A program made the translations under genes and the position numbers. The notes below the pieces were generated by a model. That model was given only the letters and a program-made list of their open reading frames with translations. It was not told where the DNA came from and did not search any database. A stretch of DNA of 64,000 bases, from contig JABAKD010000001.1 of the NCBI GenBank assembly GCA_012845835.1, forward strand, positions 14,509,382 to 14,573,381, given 5' to 3'. The stretch is from Undaria pinnatifida (Eukaryota; Sar; Phaeophyceae; Laminariales; Alariaceae). Positions 41,945 to 53,154 of this stretch are shown in pieces (position 1 is the first letter of the stretch; each line of letters opens with the position of its first letter).

Positions 41945-42570
41945 AGCATGATCGCCTGACAACCTCTGCCAAACGAAGTAGCATATGCCTAACGAAGTAA
42001 CGTGATTGAGCGCGGGCACATCAAGCGCTCCTTTCAAAACACTGACGATTGGCACTTGCTCCCTCGTGTTCAATGGTGGTCACATTGCATGACCACCTCA
42101 CCTCGCTTGCTGTATTTGTAATATGTATATTTGTCTTAGAATTGGCGACCTCAGAGCCCCGGTAAAAATCACGGGCGTATAGTGTGGTACAATATTAGCT
42201 AATAATATTGTGAAAAGGAGGAACAGGCAGATAGATATGTTAAAATTGCGGTAGGCCACAGTATTATCTAATACCAACCTATTTCGTACCTGGTATTTTG
42301 TACCTACCGTCTGCATGATCGCCTACCAACCCCTGCCAAACGAAGTGGCATATAATATGCCTGACGAAGCAACGTAATTGAGCGCGGGTGCATCAATCGC
42401 TCCTTAAAAAGCACTGACGATTTGCACTTCTCCCCCTCGTGCTTGATGGTGGTGACGCTGCATGACCACATCACCTGGCTTTTTGTATTTTGCAATATGC
42501 ATATCTGTCTTCATTATAATTAGCGACCTCAGAGCCCCACATACATCGGCACGGTAAAATCATGGTAACT
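41945..42570. repeat. ~365-bp direct duplication, diverged
   Basis: GCATGATCGCCTGACAACC, CTGCCAAACGAAGTAGCATA, TGAGCGCGGGCACATCAAGC and GGCGACCTCAGAGCCC in 41951-42175 recur as GCATGATCGCCTACCAACCC, CTGCCAAACGAAGTGGCATA, TGAGCGCGGGTGCATCAATC and AGCGACCTCAGAGCCC in 42313-42540. No conserved reading frame. Confidence 0.9.
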
Positions 42571-42714
42571 ACTTGGTTGCACCTATCGATTGAAGTGTTC
42601 TATCTTGCGATCCATGTACAATAACACATCATCAGGAAACTGTAACATATTTTATACGAAACCATTTTTTTCCACACCTAACATCAAATCTGCTATAAAA
42701 ACAAACAATACCAA

Positions 42715-43825
42715 GCAGGTAATAATATAAACTGATGCATTCCTTCTATAACCGTCCGATTTGCCTCCTTAGACGATTAATAGTTTCCGCGCACAGATTG
42801 AGTTGTCCCCCCCACCTCCCCCGCCCCCCTGCCCGATCCCTCTTGTTCAAACGCCCCGCCTAAAATCAATACCTGCCAGAGTAATAAACACTACCAGGGA
42901 GTTAATATCACCTCATTATCATTCTAGCCATCCATCCTTTAGCTCCAATTCATGCCCCCCCCCCCCCCCTCCCCTTTCCCTCGCTCACTCTTGTTTAAAC
43001 GCCCCACCTGAAATCAAAATCTTCCAGAGTAATTAACGTTATTACCCGGCAGTTAATATCACCTCATTTTTTTTCTAGCCATCCACGCCGTACCTCCGAT
43101 TCATCCCCCCCCCCCCCCTTCCCCCCCCGCCCTTCAACGCCCCATCCTTCCCCAGAACCGCACCATCGCCACCTAAACGTAGCATCACGTGTATAGTAAG
43201 CCCCTATATGTATGCGACCTAAAACTGTTGGAAATCCCCCTCCCCCCGCGCCGCCCTTCCCCGCGCCCCCCCCTCCCCCCCGACTCCTTCGAAAGCTCCG
43301 CCCTCTTCTCTCTGCTTGTACGATTTACAGGATATACATGATAAACTGATGCATTCCTTCCACAGCCGTCAGGTTTGTCCCCTTAAAATAATTTATAGTT
43401 TCTGCGCACAGATTGAGTTGCCCCGCCCGTCCCCCCCTACGTGCCGCCCCCGCCCCCCGCCCCATCTTATTCAAACCCAGGCCCCCACGCACGTAAAAAT
43501 CCGCCCTCTCCTCACCAGTTTTACGACTTACAGGATACACTTATTTCTTGATAAACTGATGCATTTCCTTCCACAGCGGTCAGATTTTGTCCCCCTCAAA
43601 AACGGGTTGTATAGTTTCCGCGCACAGACTGACTAACATCACCCTGTTGAACCTGGTACAAGCGACACCGTAGTTCCAAGAAGAGTCGCCGACCTATATC
43701 ATGAATGGGGACACACACCTACTAATACCCGCGATCGGAGTGTCACACACGGTTGCAAAGATGAGTTTGGACAAAAGAATTCGATCGCACAGCTGGAGGT
43801 TTTTTGTTTTTATAGTATATATGCC
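42715..43825 (-). repeat. repeat B, reverse orientation, several modules
   Basis: Distal modules with C-runs (TTCAAACGCCCCGCCTAAAA, TATCACCTCATTATCATTCT) occur two to three times. The central block and the full 5' part follow (CGCACAGACTGACTAACATC, ACCTATATCATGAATGGGG, ATGAGTTTGGACAAAAG). The intact GCGCACAGACTGACTAACAT at about 43620 is the empty-site reference for the foldback insertion at 16264. Confidence 0.9.
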
Positions 43826-43864
43826 ATGTATGTATGTGTGGTTTCGAGTTCGTGAACTGAATCT

Positions 43865-44080
43865 CGTCGATTTTGAATTATAGACATCTCCGTGGCTCCC
43901 CCCTCGCCACGTACAACAACAAAATTGATTGTATTCATGACCGCACTATCATGACCATTAATAGTGTCTCCAGCACGCACGCTCGAAAACAACGGTTGAT
44001 TGTGCTATCTTTCTTGGTACAGATATGACAACGAGGTCTCAGATGAGGTTGGTTATAGAGCAATACCCACTGAGCCACTG
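43865..44080 (-). mobile_element. tRNA-derived SINE (family 2), copy 1
   Basis: On the minus strand an A-box-like TGGCTCAGTGGGTATTGC is followed by a poorly preserved B-box region. The body is TGGAGACACTATTAATGGTC, GTACGTGGCGAGGGGGGAGC and ACGGAGATGTCTA. The same body occurs at 58490-58600 behind a better tRNA-like head. Confidence 0.65.
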
Positions 44081-44109
44081 CCGATTATTCAAAGCATTAG
44101 ACTAGATAT

Positions 44110-44165
44110 ATAGCACTACCCACTGAACTTCACAGTCACGTGACTACGTACCTTCAGTGGGTAGC
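44110..44165. repeat. tRNA-head palindrome around TCACGTGA
   Basis: CACTACCCACTGAA and TTCAGTGGGTAG are inverted arms with AGTCACGTGACT between them. The arms are the A-box segment of SINE family 2. Similar inverted modules occur at 41862-41925 and 58785-58845. Confidence 0.7.
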
Positions 44166-44209
44166 AACTAAGCATCTCAGTGACCAGTTTGCTGATACTA
44201 CCCGCAGCA

Positions 44210-44800
44210 AGCCTCACAACGCGTGGGCTACCAATCACGCCGAGTATACCGTTGGTCGAAATTGAAGACACCGGTGTGTGACGCCGAATTAGAATAGCAT
44301 ACTGTGCATGACACGTCGCATCCTACGATACGTATGCCCACCGCTGTGCATGCATTTCGTGTTTGCTTTGCTGTGAATATAGTTCGTACTCCGTGCTTTT
44401 CGCTTTAATGTCCGCACATACTATGCACACTGCTGTGAAAGCAGTCCGTGTTTGCACTGCTGTAAATACTACTGATCCTACTCCACGGTCTGCACTGTTG
44501 CTGCGGCTACGAGTACTTGTACCATCGCACCAAATGAGATGGATGTTTGTACTGCTGTGAATACCGCTTGTTCGCGGCGCTCTGCGCCGGTTTGCCCGAA
44601 GCAACCCCCACACGCATGGGTTATACCACACCAACCACACTGCCCACAACGAATACACCGTTGGTCGAAATTTAAGATGCCCGTGTGCGACGCCGCACTA
44701 TGAAATCGTATACATGAGATGTTGCACCCTACCATGCGCACGCACATTGCCGTTAAAGCAGTAATGCCACTGTGGTGCAGACGTTCTCGGTGTTCGCGAT
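44210..44800. repeat. ~410-bp direct duplication, diverged
   Basis: ACCGTTGGTCGAAATTGAAG and GTGTGTGACGCCGAATTAGA near 44250 recur as ACCGTTGGTCGAAATTTAAG and GTGTGCGACGCCGCACTATG near 44655. They are preceded in both by an ACGCGTGGG- or ACGCATGGG-type block. The stretch between holds several GTGTTTGC-CTGCTGTGAA motifs. Confidence 0.8.
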
Positions 44801-45079
44801 ACAACGTGCCTGTGGCCGGGTACGTGCTTGCATAAATGAACGGCGTTCGTATGAATGTACCGGGGGAATTCTTGCTATCGCAGGATGCCGTACCGTATCA
44901 TATATAGCATGCCGCTGAACCGACCGGTGCGCGTATCATGCGGTTGTATGATGTGGGTATAGCGTCAGGTATATCGTGTTAGACATGCATATCGCATGTT
45001 AGGCATGTCTCGAGCTCGTACAATGGGTGGTGCGTGCTGCCCGATGCTTGACGATACTACCAAACGTGACATATACTGC

Positions 45080-45470
45080 CCCCCCCCCCCCGCTACCCCC
45101 CTCCCGCCCCCCTTTTGATCAAAATCAGGCCCCCACGTCCTTAAAAACTCCACCCTCCCCTCACCGGTTATTCGACTTACAGTATTCACTTGATAAACTG
45201 ATGCATTTCCTTCCACAGCTGTCAGATTTTGTCCCCCTCAAAAACGGGTTTTATAGTTCCCGCGCACAGACTGCCTAACATCACCCTGTTGACCCTGATA
45301 GCTACACTGTAGTTGCAAGGGGAGTCGCCGACCTATATCCTTAATGAGGACACAAAACCCGTCATACGCGCGATCGGAGTATCACACACAGCTTGCAAAG
45401 ATGAGTTTCGACAAAATATTCGATCTCACAGCTAGTCCATGGAGTGTATTTAATTTTTATAATACACTGG
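45080..45470 (-). repeat. repeat B, reverse copy
   Basis: A C-run, then TTTTGATCAAAATCAGGCCC, GATAAACTGATGCATTTCC, CCTATATCCTTAATGAGGAC and GATCTCACAGC, ending in a T-rich tail at 45468. Confidence 0.9.
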
Positions 45471-45694
45471 CATCCTGTTTTGCGGTGCTTCAGAATACGG
45501 AGATACGTAAAGTTTTGGATTCGATGCGATTACCTGCGTATCTGCTATTTACGTGCCCGCTCGTACTTGGCGACAGTCCTATGTTTGGTCTTGAATCGCA
45601 TGCAGGCACGTTCGCTGCTCGTGCCCTGTCCGTCTGGCTCGTGCTTCCCGTCTGCGTGCTCGTCCCCAAGAATGATCATTCGTAAACCAGCATA

Positions 45695-47200
45695 AACATG
45701 AATCCTGTATGCTCGTCGCTTATAACAATCGTTCGTTCATCAAATGCAAACCCTATCAAGCATGCATGCACGTCGCTCATCATGATCGCTCACCACGTGA
45801 TTGTTCACCAACAAATATCTGCATGCTTTTGAAGACCGAACGTGTTCCTAATTTCAAAGTAGTACCGGATTATACTCCACAGAAGCCAGAAAATAGAACC
45901 TTTCTCGTTCTCCCGTTGTCTTTATATCTGAGTTGCCATGGACGCACAGTACGCTGCACGCGTCTGAGCGCATTTGTTTCATTGACGTACGAGCATGCGA
46001 GCTACGATCTAACCCTTGCTTTCGGAGCAATCCTCGTACTTTGTGTTCACGTAGAGTTAGTCGCACCCGTACTGACCGCCCGTATCCACAGTCAATATCA
46101 ACGCACCATAAACACAACAGCTGAGAATTTGGCTGCTGCAATTGCAGTGCACAGCAATGCTGGTACAGCAGTGTAGCGAAATCGATGACAATCACACACC
46201 TGCGGCATTTTCACAACTCTTTGTTTTATTTGCCATTGCGGCTGCAAAAACGGGGAGGGGAAGCAAAAGATACTCGCAGACGTAGCTAAATTTCAGTATA
46301 CTACAGCCGGCTTGTTGTAAGATGATCGCAACATACTATCCTCATTTTCAACACATTTACGCCGCTGCAACCGCTTGAGAACCCTGTATGCTCGTCGCTT
46401 ACAATAATCGTTAGTAAACCAGCAAATTCATGAACCCTGTATGCTTGTCGCTTGCAACAATCACTTGTTCACCACCAAATGCATGAACCTTGCATGCATT
46501 GTAACGAGCGTCGTTCGCCATGCCCGTCTGCATTCTCGTCTCTGATAATGATCGTTCGTTCGTCAACCAGCAAATGCATGAACCCTGTTTGTATGCCCGT
46601 CGCTTACGATAGCAATTCGATCATTCGTTCGCCACCAAATACATGCATGCTGTATGCCTATAGCTAAAGTTGAAAATTCATTCGCTCGCCATGCCCGTCT
46701 GCAAGCTCGTCGTTCATCGTGATCGTTCACCAACAAATGCCTGCATGATCTTGAAGACCAAATGTGTTATTGATTTCAAAGTACTACCGGGACATACTGG
46801 ACAGAAGACAAGAAAATAGCAGCTTTCTCTTGTTCTCGTTGTCATTACTTCTGGGCTGCCATGGCCGCACAATACTATGCACAAGTATAATCGCGTTCGT
46901 TTCATGAACATACGAGCCGCGAGCTATGAGCTGATTCTTTCTGTTGGAGAAATCCTCGTATTTCGTTTTCTCGTAAAGCTAGTCGTAACCGTACCCACAG
47001 TCAACAGCAACGCACTATGATGACAGCAGCTGGGATTTGTTTTTTAGCTGCACTTTCATTGTATGGTACTGCTGTTACAGTAGTATAACGAAGTGGATGA
47101 AGACCAGGCGAATTCTTCATTTTCATCGCTCTTACCGCTATAATTTTTTGCCGTTGTGGCTGCAAAAAGGAGGGAGGGGGGGGGTGCAAGAAGTCATCCC
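45695..47200. repeat. ~950-bp direct duplication enclosing a minisatellite
   Basis: The first copy (about 45695-46275) and second copy (about 46670-47190) share AACAAAT-TCTGCATG, TGAAGACC-AA-GTGTT, TTTCAAAGTA-TACCGG, TGCCATGG-CGCACA, GTACCCACAGTCAA-like blocks, and GCGGCTGCAAAAA plus a G-rich end. A frame of 155 codons in the first copy (45709-46176) is broken in the second, so it is not conserved coding. Confidence 0.85.
46375..46740. repeat. degenerate minisatellite between the two duplicated blocks
   Basis: Repeats of CATGAACCCTGTATGCTCGT, CGCTTACAATAATCG, TTCGTTC-CCA-CAAAT occur about five times with roughly 60-70-bp spacing and substitutions. A seed of the same unit is present at about 45695-45760. 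Confidence 0.75.
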
Positions 47201-48386
47201 CTGTCCCAATCATCACATCATAATACTAGGATAACAGGAGCAATAGGCACATGTGCAAGAGGTCATGTCATGTCCCGCATCATGTACCTGGTACCAGATA
47301 TATAATAGAGCAACAGGAATGGTATTCACACCACATGACTGACGCTTTGCTGCAAGTTTGCTTATGAATGGACAGCCGTGGATGAACCACGCCTCCACTG
47401 CATATACCTAATTAACGTACTGCTGCATATGTAATATGGGCAGAGATGGTGTGTGCCATTCATCTAGTTGTTTCCTGGGTATGTACGTACTTCCCCGGGT
47501 AGAAACTATTTTTCGTTGTTGGAAGCATCAGCGTTGCCGTATGCACACCAAGGAGATTCATGAGAAGGCAACACATGTGTACTAACAAGTTTCGCCACTC
47601 TGCCGGTGGACGTGGGATTGTGCTCAATAGCACCATTTCAGGGTAAATAACGACCGCATTTAGTATTTATCTACTCAGTCAGCGGCGTTCGTTTGTCAGC
47701 GTTACCGCATTACCATGTTCCTGCCAGCATTCAACACGTGTTATTGTCAGCACATAAGGGTGAAGTGCAGAAGAAAATCAGGCGTGTTTGTGCTCACGAC
47801 ATGATAGACTGGCAGTCAAACACCAGACGGTTGCCGACCATCGCCAATGCCGCCTCTGTGGTTAATCATACGGCGAGACACCGGTTTCGAAAGGCATACA
47901 TTCCTCGTATAGATTTGAGCTTGTCCTATCAAGGCTTTCTGTCGCCGAATGCGGACTATGTAGGTATTTGTTGAGTTAGGAGTTATCCACGAGGAACCTG
48001 ACTTGTTTTGGATCCGTCAACAATACTAAGACAAGGTTTTACCACAGTATTTGACTGATATCGTTTCCGTTGAGTTTGCGCGTCGCCTTCCGACATTTTT
48101 GGCTACCACGACTCTCCGGCACTGTCGTTACTTGTACCAGGGCCTGATGTACAATCGTTTACCGTCCGTACGGTTCTATCTGCCGATGGACTATCATTAG
48201 GGCGTACAGACAGCTCATTGCGGTTCAGGCTTTTGAAAATATTAGCTTCATGGAAAATAATGATACTTGCCCCGTGTATTGAGTGATAGATCAACCAGGT
48301 GCAGATATCACTTCTCGCTTTGGTTAAATGAAAGTAAAAGAGTGACGATGATGAAGTCGTTAGAGAAACGTTATGATGATTGTTTA
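47201..48386. other. no confident gene
   Basis: A plus frame at 47693-47974 (WQSNTRRLPTIANAAS and following) is open but starts at a TTG and has no domain. No repeat was recognised. Confidence 0.45.
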
Positions 48387-48478
48387 CCTTTTTTTTTATC
48401 CTCCGGCGAATGGGGAAAAATAAAGCTTTAGCTCACCACACTTCCACATATTTTCATACGCGTCGTGTGTTACCCCTT
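48387..48478 (-). mobile_element. poly(A)-tailed retroposon E, copy 2
   Basis: The minus strand carries CACACGACGCGTATGAAAAT, TGGAAGTGTGGTGAGCTAAA and CCCCATTCGCCGGAGGAT followed by poly(A). It is colinear with 39713-39803. Similarity ends abruptly at the 5' side. Confidence 0.8.
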
Positions 48479-48642
48479 TCTGTTTCTGGCTGCACCGTTC
48501 CGTTGCCACAAATGTGCTGCATCCACCGCCGTGAGCCGAGAGTCAAGATAGCATGGCGACAACCGATGTGGAGCTCATAGACAGGGGCCGAAGGGGAAAA
48601 AGCTGTCGTGCGTTCTATCGACCAAAACTCAAGGGGGAGGGG

Positions 48643-49069
48643 TGTTGGTAAATCCGTGACTTCTGGAGAAAGAGATATTGTATAGTGACACCTTGGTCTG
48701 GAAAGGCAGGTCGAGAAGTAAAGTGAACGAGTGGGGCGAGCGCAAAGGCTGCGAGCTCCCACGCCACTTCGGAAAGATGCACACAATCGGACCAATGCCA
48801 CGTACCGATCACGGCAATAAGCCGTTAACCCGCCCTCTAGCAACAATACGGGAGTATTCTACCTGACAATTATCCGATGTACCATACATACTCGTACGGT
48901 CCAATGTATAACCCTTAGGTGTGTACAATCTACCGAACTACCGCAGTACCACAAAGATTATTCCTATATGCTAGCTCGGCAACCTCAGATCTACAGTTCC
49001 GCCATTCAAATCATCCAATCAGATGTTCTACCGCAACTCAGTCGATACACACGGCCGCTATCACGAACA
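48643..49069 (-). repeat. copia 3' LTR
   Basis: The LTR is bounded by TGTTGGTAAATCC and TATCACGAACA as read on the plus strand, so on the element's strand it is TGTTCG...CCAACA. It is 427 bp and colinear with 54371-54799. The open frames inside are artefacts. Confidence 0.95.
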
Positions 49070-49140
49070 CCCTCCCTAGGGGCTGTTGTATCTACCAGAC
49101 TAAATATATATATATATATAAAAAAAAACGACTCAGACTT

Positions 49141-49551
49141 CTACCTCTCATCCCTGGAGCCAAATGCAAAGTCGCGGTGTTCTTCAAAAATATCTCTCGG
49201 CAGAGCCTTCGTGAGGGTGTTCGCAAGCTGTTTTCTACTGGGAACATGCGTGACCTCGATCACACCCTCCTTGGTCAAATTGCTGAGAAATTGATGCCTT
49301 ACGTCGATGTGCTTACTCCTACTCGAGCTAAGCGGATGCTCTGCAAGCGCAATCGCTCCTTCGTTGTTCTTAAGGACGTCGATCTCACGAGGCTTCCTAC
49401 TAGGCCTCAGGAACTGAAGCATTTCGTTCACAATCAGAGCCTCCTTCACACCATCGTCCATCGCAAGATACTCTACTTCAGAAATCGACTGTGAAACATA
49501 TTTCTGCGCACTAGAAATCCAAACCACAAGCATCGCAGCCACAAACATCAT
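49141..49551 (-). pseudogene. copia RNase H domain
   Basis: This is the last domain of the element. It reads MMFVAAMLVVWISSAQKYVS, SISEVEYLAMDDGVKEALIV, then NNEGAIALAEHP, SRSKHIDVRHQFL and VIEVTHVPSRKQLANTLTKA. These are the conserved copia RNase H blocks: S-SEAEY-A, the N--GAI-L--NP relative, R-KHID-R-HF- and the LADI-TK-like end. It would degrade the RNA strand of the RNA-DNA hybrid. The domain is intact from the ATG at 49551 to the stop at 49141 but out of frame by one base with the reverse transcriptase before it. The expected acidic residue in DDG is present; activity cannot be judged. Confidence 0.9.
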
Positions 49552-50805
49552 CGCTCCCAGACTGATCTACGGTCAGTGGCCTTGCTCGCGAAGTCGGCAT
49601 CTACGCACACTAACGTGCCTACGTCTACTGAACTGTCCTGCTTGAACTTCAGAGTTAGATGCGCCGTTTCCAGACGATAGATCAGGATCTTCTGGGCTGC
49701 CTTGCAGTGGCTTCTCTTTGGCTCGTGAGAGTGCCTCGCCACAGCCCGCACAGCGTTCGAGATGTCGGGCCTCGTGTGGCTGGCGATCCACATCAGGCTC
49801 CCCACCGCCTCTCGGAACGGCACATCTCCTGCCCCCTTATCCTCCGTCAAGGACCTGTTATCGTTGGCAAGGGAAGCAGGGATCGAGCTGGTGCGACAAA
49901 TATTGAATCTCTCGAGAACACTCCTGATGTAACTCTCTTGAGAAATCTCAATCGTGCCAGCCTCGCCGTCGCGAATAAATTCGCAACCAAGAAAGGACTT
50001 GATCTCACCCAAATTCTTCGTAGGAAGAGAGTCACCTAGTGCTTCAGCAACTACCTTAGCCAGACTCTTAGTTTCTGCATACAGAATATTATCCACGTGA
50101 ATCGCGACCATCCCCACCACCTCGTCTCCCATCATGAAACGCAGGACACAGGGGTCAAACATAGCCTGCTCGAAACCAATCCTCTTCAGGTCCGACACTA
50201 GCCTCTTGTAGAATGTTCTAGATGCCTGCTTCAATACGTACAAACTCTTGTTCAAACAGGCAACCTTTCCCGACATCGAACCGCCGCCAGAAGGCAACTT
50301 CATTAACACCTCGTGATCCAATTCCGACTGAACAAACGCTTGCTCAATATCCCAGTGGAGTATTTCCAACTTGTACTTGCACGCCAACGCTACAAACAAT
50401 CGCTGAGAGGCAGCATTTGCGGTAGGCGAGAAATTCTCAAGATAGTCCACATCATACTTCTGCTTGAAGCCCTGCGCTACAAGCCTAGCCTTGGCCTTTA
50501 CTGTCTTCCCTGTTTCGGGTGCTTTCCATTGAAAACCCATCTAGCATCAATCACATTATGCAGCCTATTGGGGCTTTTACTGCTAACGTGCATGTTCCTG
50601 CTCTTATGAAGCCTTCAATTTCGGCAGACCTGGCTACCTCCCAAATATTGGCGTACTTTGATTGCTGGGCTTCTTGATAGCTACCAGGCTCTGACTCAAC
50701 ATCCTGAATCGGTTCTTTCGGCAATTCGATTTCGTCACCTGCTCTCTGCTCCGCTACAAGTGCATATAATATCTCTGACGCGGAAATGGGTCCTAGGGTA
50801 GCCAT
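49548..50805 (-). pseudogene. copia reverse transcriptase
   Basis: This part copies the element's RNA into DNA. The sequence has a linker (TLGPISASEILYALVAEQRA), a stop at about 50551, then VARLVAQGFKQKY-like KARLVAQGFKQKYDVDYLEN and FSPTANAAS. It continues HWDIEQAFVQSELDHEVLMK with LPSG, NKSLYVLKQASRTFYKRL and AIHVDNILYAE. Further blocks include LGEIKSFLGCEF and GSLMWIASHTRPDISNAVRA. These follow the copia order closely. The catalytic YVDD box reads HVDN at about 50088-50099: the second catalytic aspartate is Asn and the Tyr is His. Together with the frame breaks at both ends, this marks an inactive enzyme. Confidence 0.92.
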
Positions 50806-51563
50806 AAGGCCGGGTACGCTCTGCTGGTTAACTGCACGGGTTTGCGAGTGAGTCGACCGTCTATTACTTCATCATTGTCACGCGCAGGAGTATTAAAGTC
50901 AGCAAGCTCAGCGACATGCCGTGGACGACGAGCGGCTGGAGGGAGTGCCTCCACCTCTACCGGCCCTCCCGACCAAATCGCCTCTACATCATCATGCCCT
51001 CCTGGCACAATCGACTCTACCTCATCATCCCCTCCCGGATTCCCCATCTCTACCTCCCCTGCTCCCTGCCCTCCCTGCCCCTCCCCATTAGTCTCAGGCG
51101 CTGGAGAAGACAAAGAGGGAGCTGCTCTATCAGAGGAATTGTTCACGGGCGAAGACGGTTTAGAGGGGGAAGACGGAACAGAGGGGGATTGGCCTACACT
51201 GCCTGCATCAACACTGACAACCTCAGCCATTTCTGCACCAGAAGCCGTTACATCAGGTCTTGAAAGTGTGTGGAAAAATCCTCTCCCAACAATTGGCCAT
51301 ACCCCGGCCTCTACATTGTCGTCACTTTCCTCCCCTTCCTCCTCTGCGACCTCTATCGGCAAGAAAGGTTGCAATGGAGGGAGCTGTGACGGCAACACCT
51401 CTCACGTCACATCGCTCGTTTCCCGACTAGTCCCAGCCCTCGCAAGTACTCCATGACAATCACGGGGGTGGTCTCTCGAAGGACCGACATAAAAGCAACT
51501 CTCACCCTTCGGTAACAGCTTCGACGGTCGCTGCCACCGGCAGTACGCCGGTTTCAAAAACGG
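50793..51563 (-). pseudogene. copia linker between integrase and reverse transcriptase
   Basis: The 201-codon frame 50793-51398 is Pro/Ser/Glu/Gly-rich (SDDNVEAGVWPIVGRG, PSVPSSPSKPSSPVNNSS, GGDDEVESIVPGGHDDVE) and ends in RRPRHVAELADFNTPA and a basic stretch. This is the usual low-complexity linker that precedes the reverse transcriptase in copia polyproteins. Upstream (51400-51563) the frame reads FYVGPSRDHPRD but contains stops. The opposite-strand frames of similar length (50842-51456, 50916-51263) are by-products of the composition. Confidence 0.8.
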
Positions 51564-52320
51564 TTACGGTCTAGCAGGACGAGGTTCTCTATAACACATC
51601 TCATACGGCGACTTAGAGTCAGGGTTAGCAGAACATGCGGACTGGTTCATTGCTTCGCAAGCCCAGTGCATAGCTTCAGCCCAGAGTTTGTCAGTCTTAG
51701 GTAACTGCACATGTCCAAAAAGAACTTTCGCCTGAATACGAGCCGCCATCGTCCTCAATCAATCCCAACCCACGCTCTGCAACACCATTATATTGCGGTC
51801 TACAAGCCGGAGTGAACTCTTGTTTGACCAAAAGCTCATTGCACACAGAAGATGCGATTTTCTCCACGAAAAGCTCCCCTCCATTGTCAGACCTAACATT
51901 CTCAACCAATGATGGCATCCCATCAGCACGCACACTCGAGAAAACTTCGGAAAGCACTGCCAGTGTCTGACGTATTTATCAGGAAATACATCCATGCACG
52001 CCTTGTGACATCATCCTTCACAATCACAGGGTAATATTTACCCCCTACGGACGCAACGTCCTTCCTCCCTTCCTGGTCAACAAACCTCTGCCCAAGTTTT
52101 TATCTGATCTACGTTTAGTTTCATGAGAGATTCCTTTCCTAATAGCCTTGGACATTGAACATCCCGTACAAGCATGCATGTTACCAACCAACTCGGTACC
52201 CCGTTGCTTTGCAGTAGTACGAAGCAATCTCTCGTGCGAATGAGCATAAATGTTGTGGAACTCGTTCACATCCATCGTGGTTTCATGCTTGGGGTTTGAA
52301 GGAGTGAGGGCAGCCAACAC
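51564..52320 (-). pseudogene. copia GAG-pre-integrase and integrase
   Basis: Integrase would join the DNA copy to the host chromosome. From 52320 the frame gives the pre-integrase zinc-binding segment (NIYAHSHERLLRTTAKQRGT, then ACTGCSMSKAIRKG). After frame changes it reads FVDQEGRKDVASVGGKYYPV and VTRRAWMYF. At 51957-51697 it reads NVRSDNGGELFVEKIASSV and PQYNGVAERGLG. At 51758-51564 it reads LWAEAMHWACEAMNQ and SPYEMCYREPRP. The second Asp (RSDNGGE) and the Glu of the catalytic triad (GVAER) are present. At least three frameshifts and several stops break the domain. Confidence 0.9.
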
Positions 52321-53148
52321 CTAACCAGTAGAGTCTTTTCCTGGACGATACGCAGTCGCAATCAGCAAGCCATCGAAGTTCTGAAGAGTGACTTGTCCAT
52401 AAAAAGCAGTCATAACACCATCAGGACCACCAAGACCATTCCATGACTCGCCATCAAAGTCTGCGCTCGGAGAAAAGAGGTTGTATCCCAAATTGGGAGA
52501 GTACAACACCTTCTTCAGCTCTACTGAAAACTCGCTGTGAGCAGTCACAAACACCAACTCCAGTGTTCCAGAGAATTCTACCTCACAAGACACGCCACCA
52601 ATCCCGTTAACGTTCTTCTGGCAAGGCTTCAAATCCTTGGTGCAAGCGAGATAATCTGTCATTTGAAAAGCAGTGCCCGTGTCCGCAAACCAATCCTCGA
52701 AATATTCAGACTTGTCAACAGCATTCATAATCATATCCTTGTTGACAGCGCTCAAAACAAGATATTTTCGTGATGTTAGCAGACACTTGAAACCAGAAAC
52801 ATCGTACATCATACTGCCCAACTCTTCACACGCCTGCGCAATCACATCATTCCGGCGTGCTAGCAGACACTCCAAATAAGAAACGTCAGACTTCTCGCGG
52901 CTCTCATCCTTGTCGGCCTCGGATTTGACAGTCTGTGTGGGATGAGCGATGATGCGAGCCAGGCAATCCTTTCTCGAGTGACCCTTCCCCCCACACTTGA
53001 AACACATCCCCTGAAAAGTCTTTTTTTTGGACGAATCAGGCTCGGCGTTAGAACCCGGCTTGTTGTGGTGCTTCTTGCTACTCTTCCTCTCAGTCCTAGA
53101 CACCAGAGCAACACTACTGTGCTTCTTCGATCCACCCTGTGCCTGCAA
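52321..53148 (-). pseudogene. copia gag C-terminus and protease
   Basis: The frame starts with a Lys-rich stretch and contains the retroviral-type zinc knuckle CFKCGGKGHSRKDC (CX2CX4HX4C), which binds element RNA. It continues to the protease site WFADTGTAFQMT, where DTG is the catalytic Asp triad of an aspartic protease, and FSVELKKVLYSPNLGYNLFS, the copia block after the protease. About 275 codons are open, the longest undamaged piece of the element. It is bounded by stops on both sides (TAG at 53155-53157; TAG at about 52318). Confidence 0.92.
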
Positions 53149-53154
53149 GTCAAG

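Noticed and set aside
45709-46176. 155-codon plus-strand gene
   Set aside because: The duplicated copy at 46670-47190 has the same DNA but broken frames, so coding is not conserved.
46375-46740. CRISPR-like repeats of about 60-70 bp
   Set aside because: The units are degenerate and contiguous without unique spacers.
50842-51456. 204-codon plus-strand frame
   Set aside because: Antisense shadow of the acidic Pro/Ser-rich copia linker.
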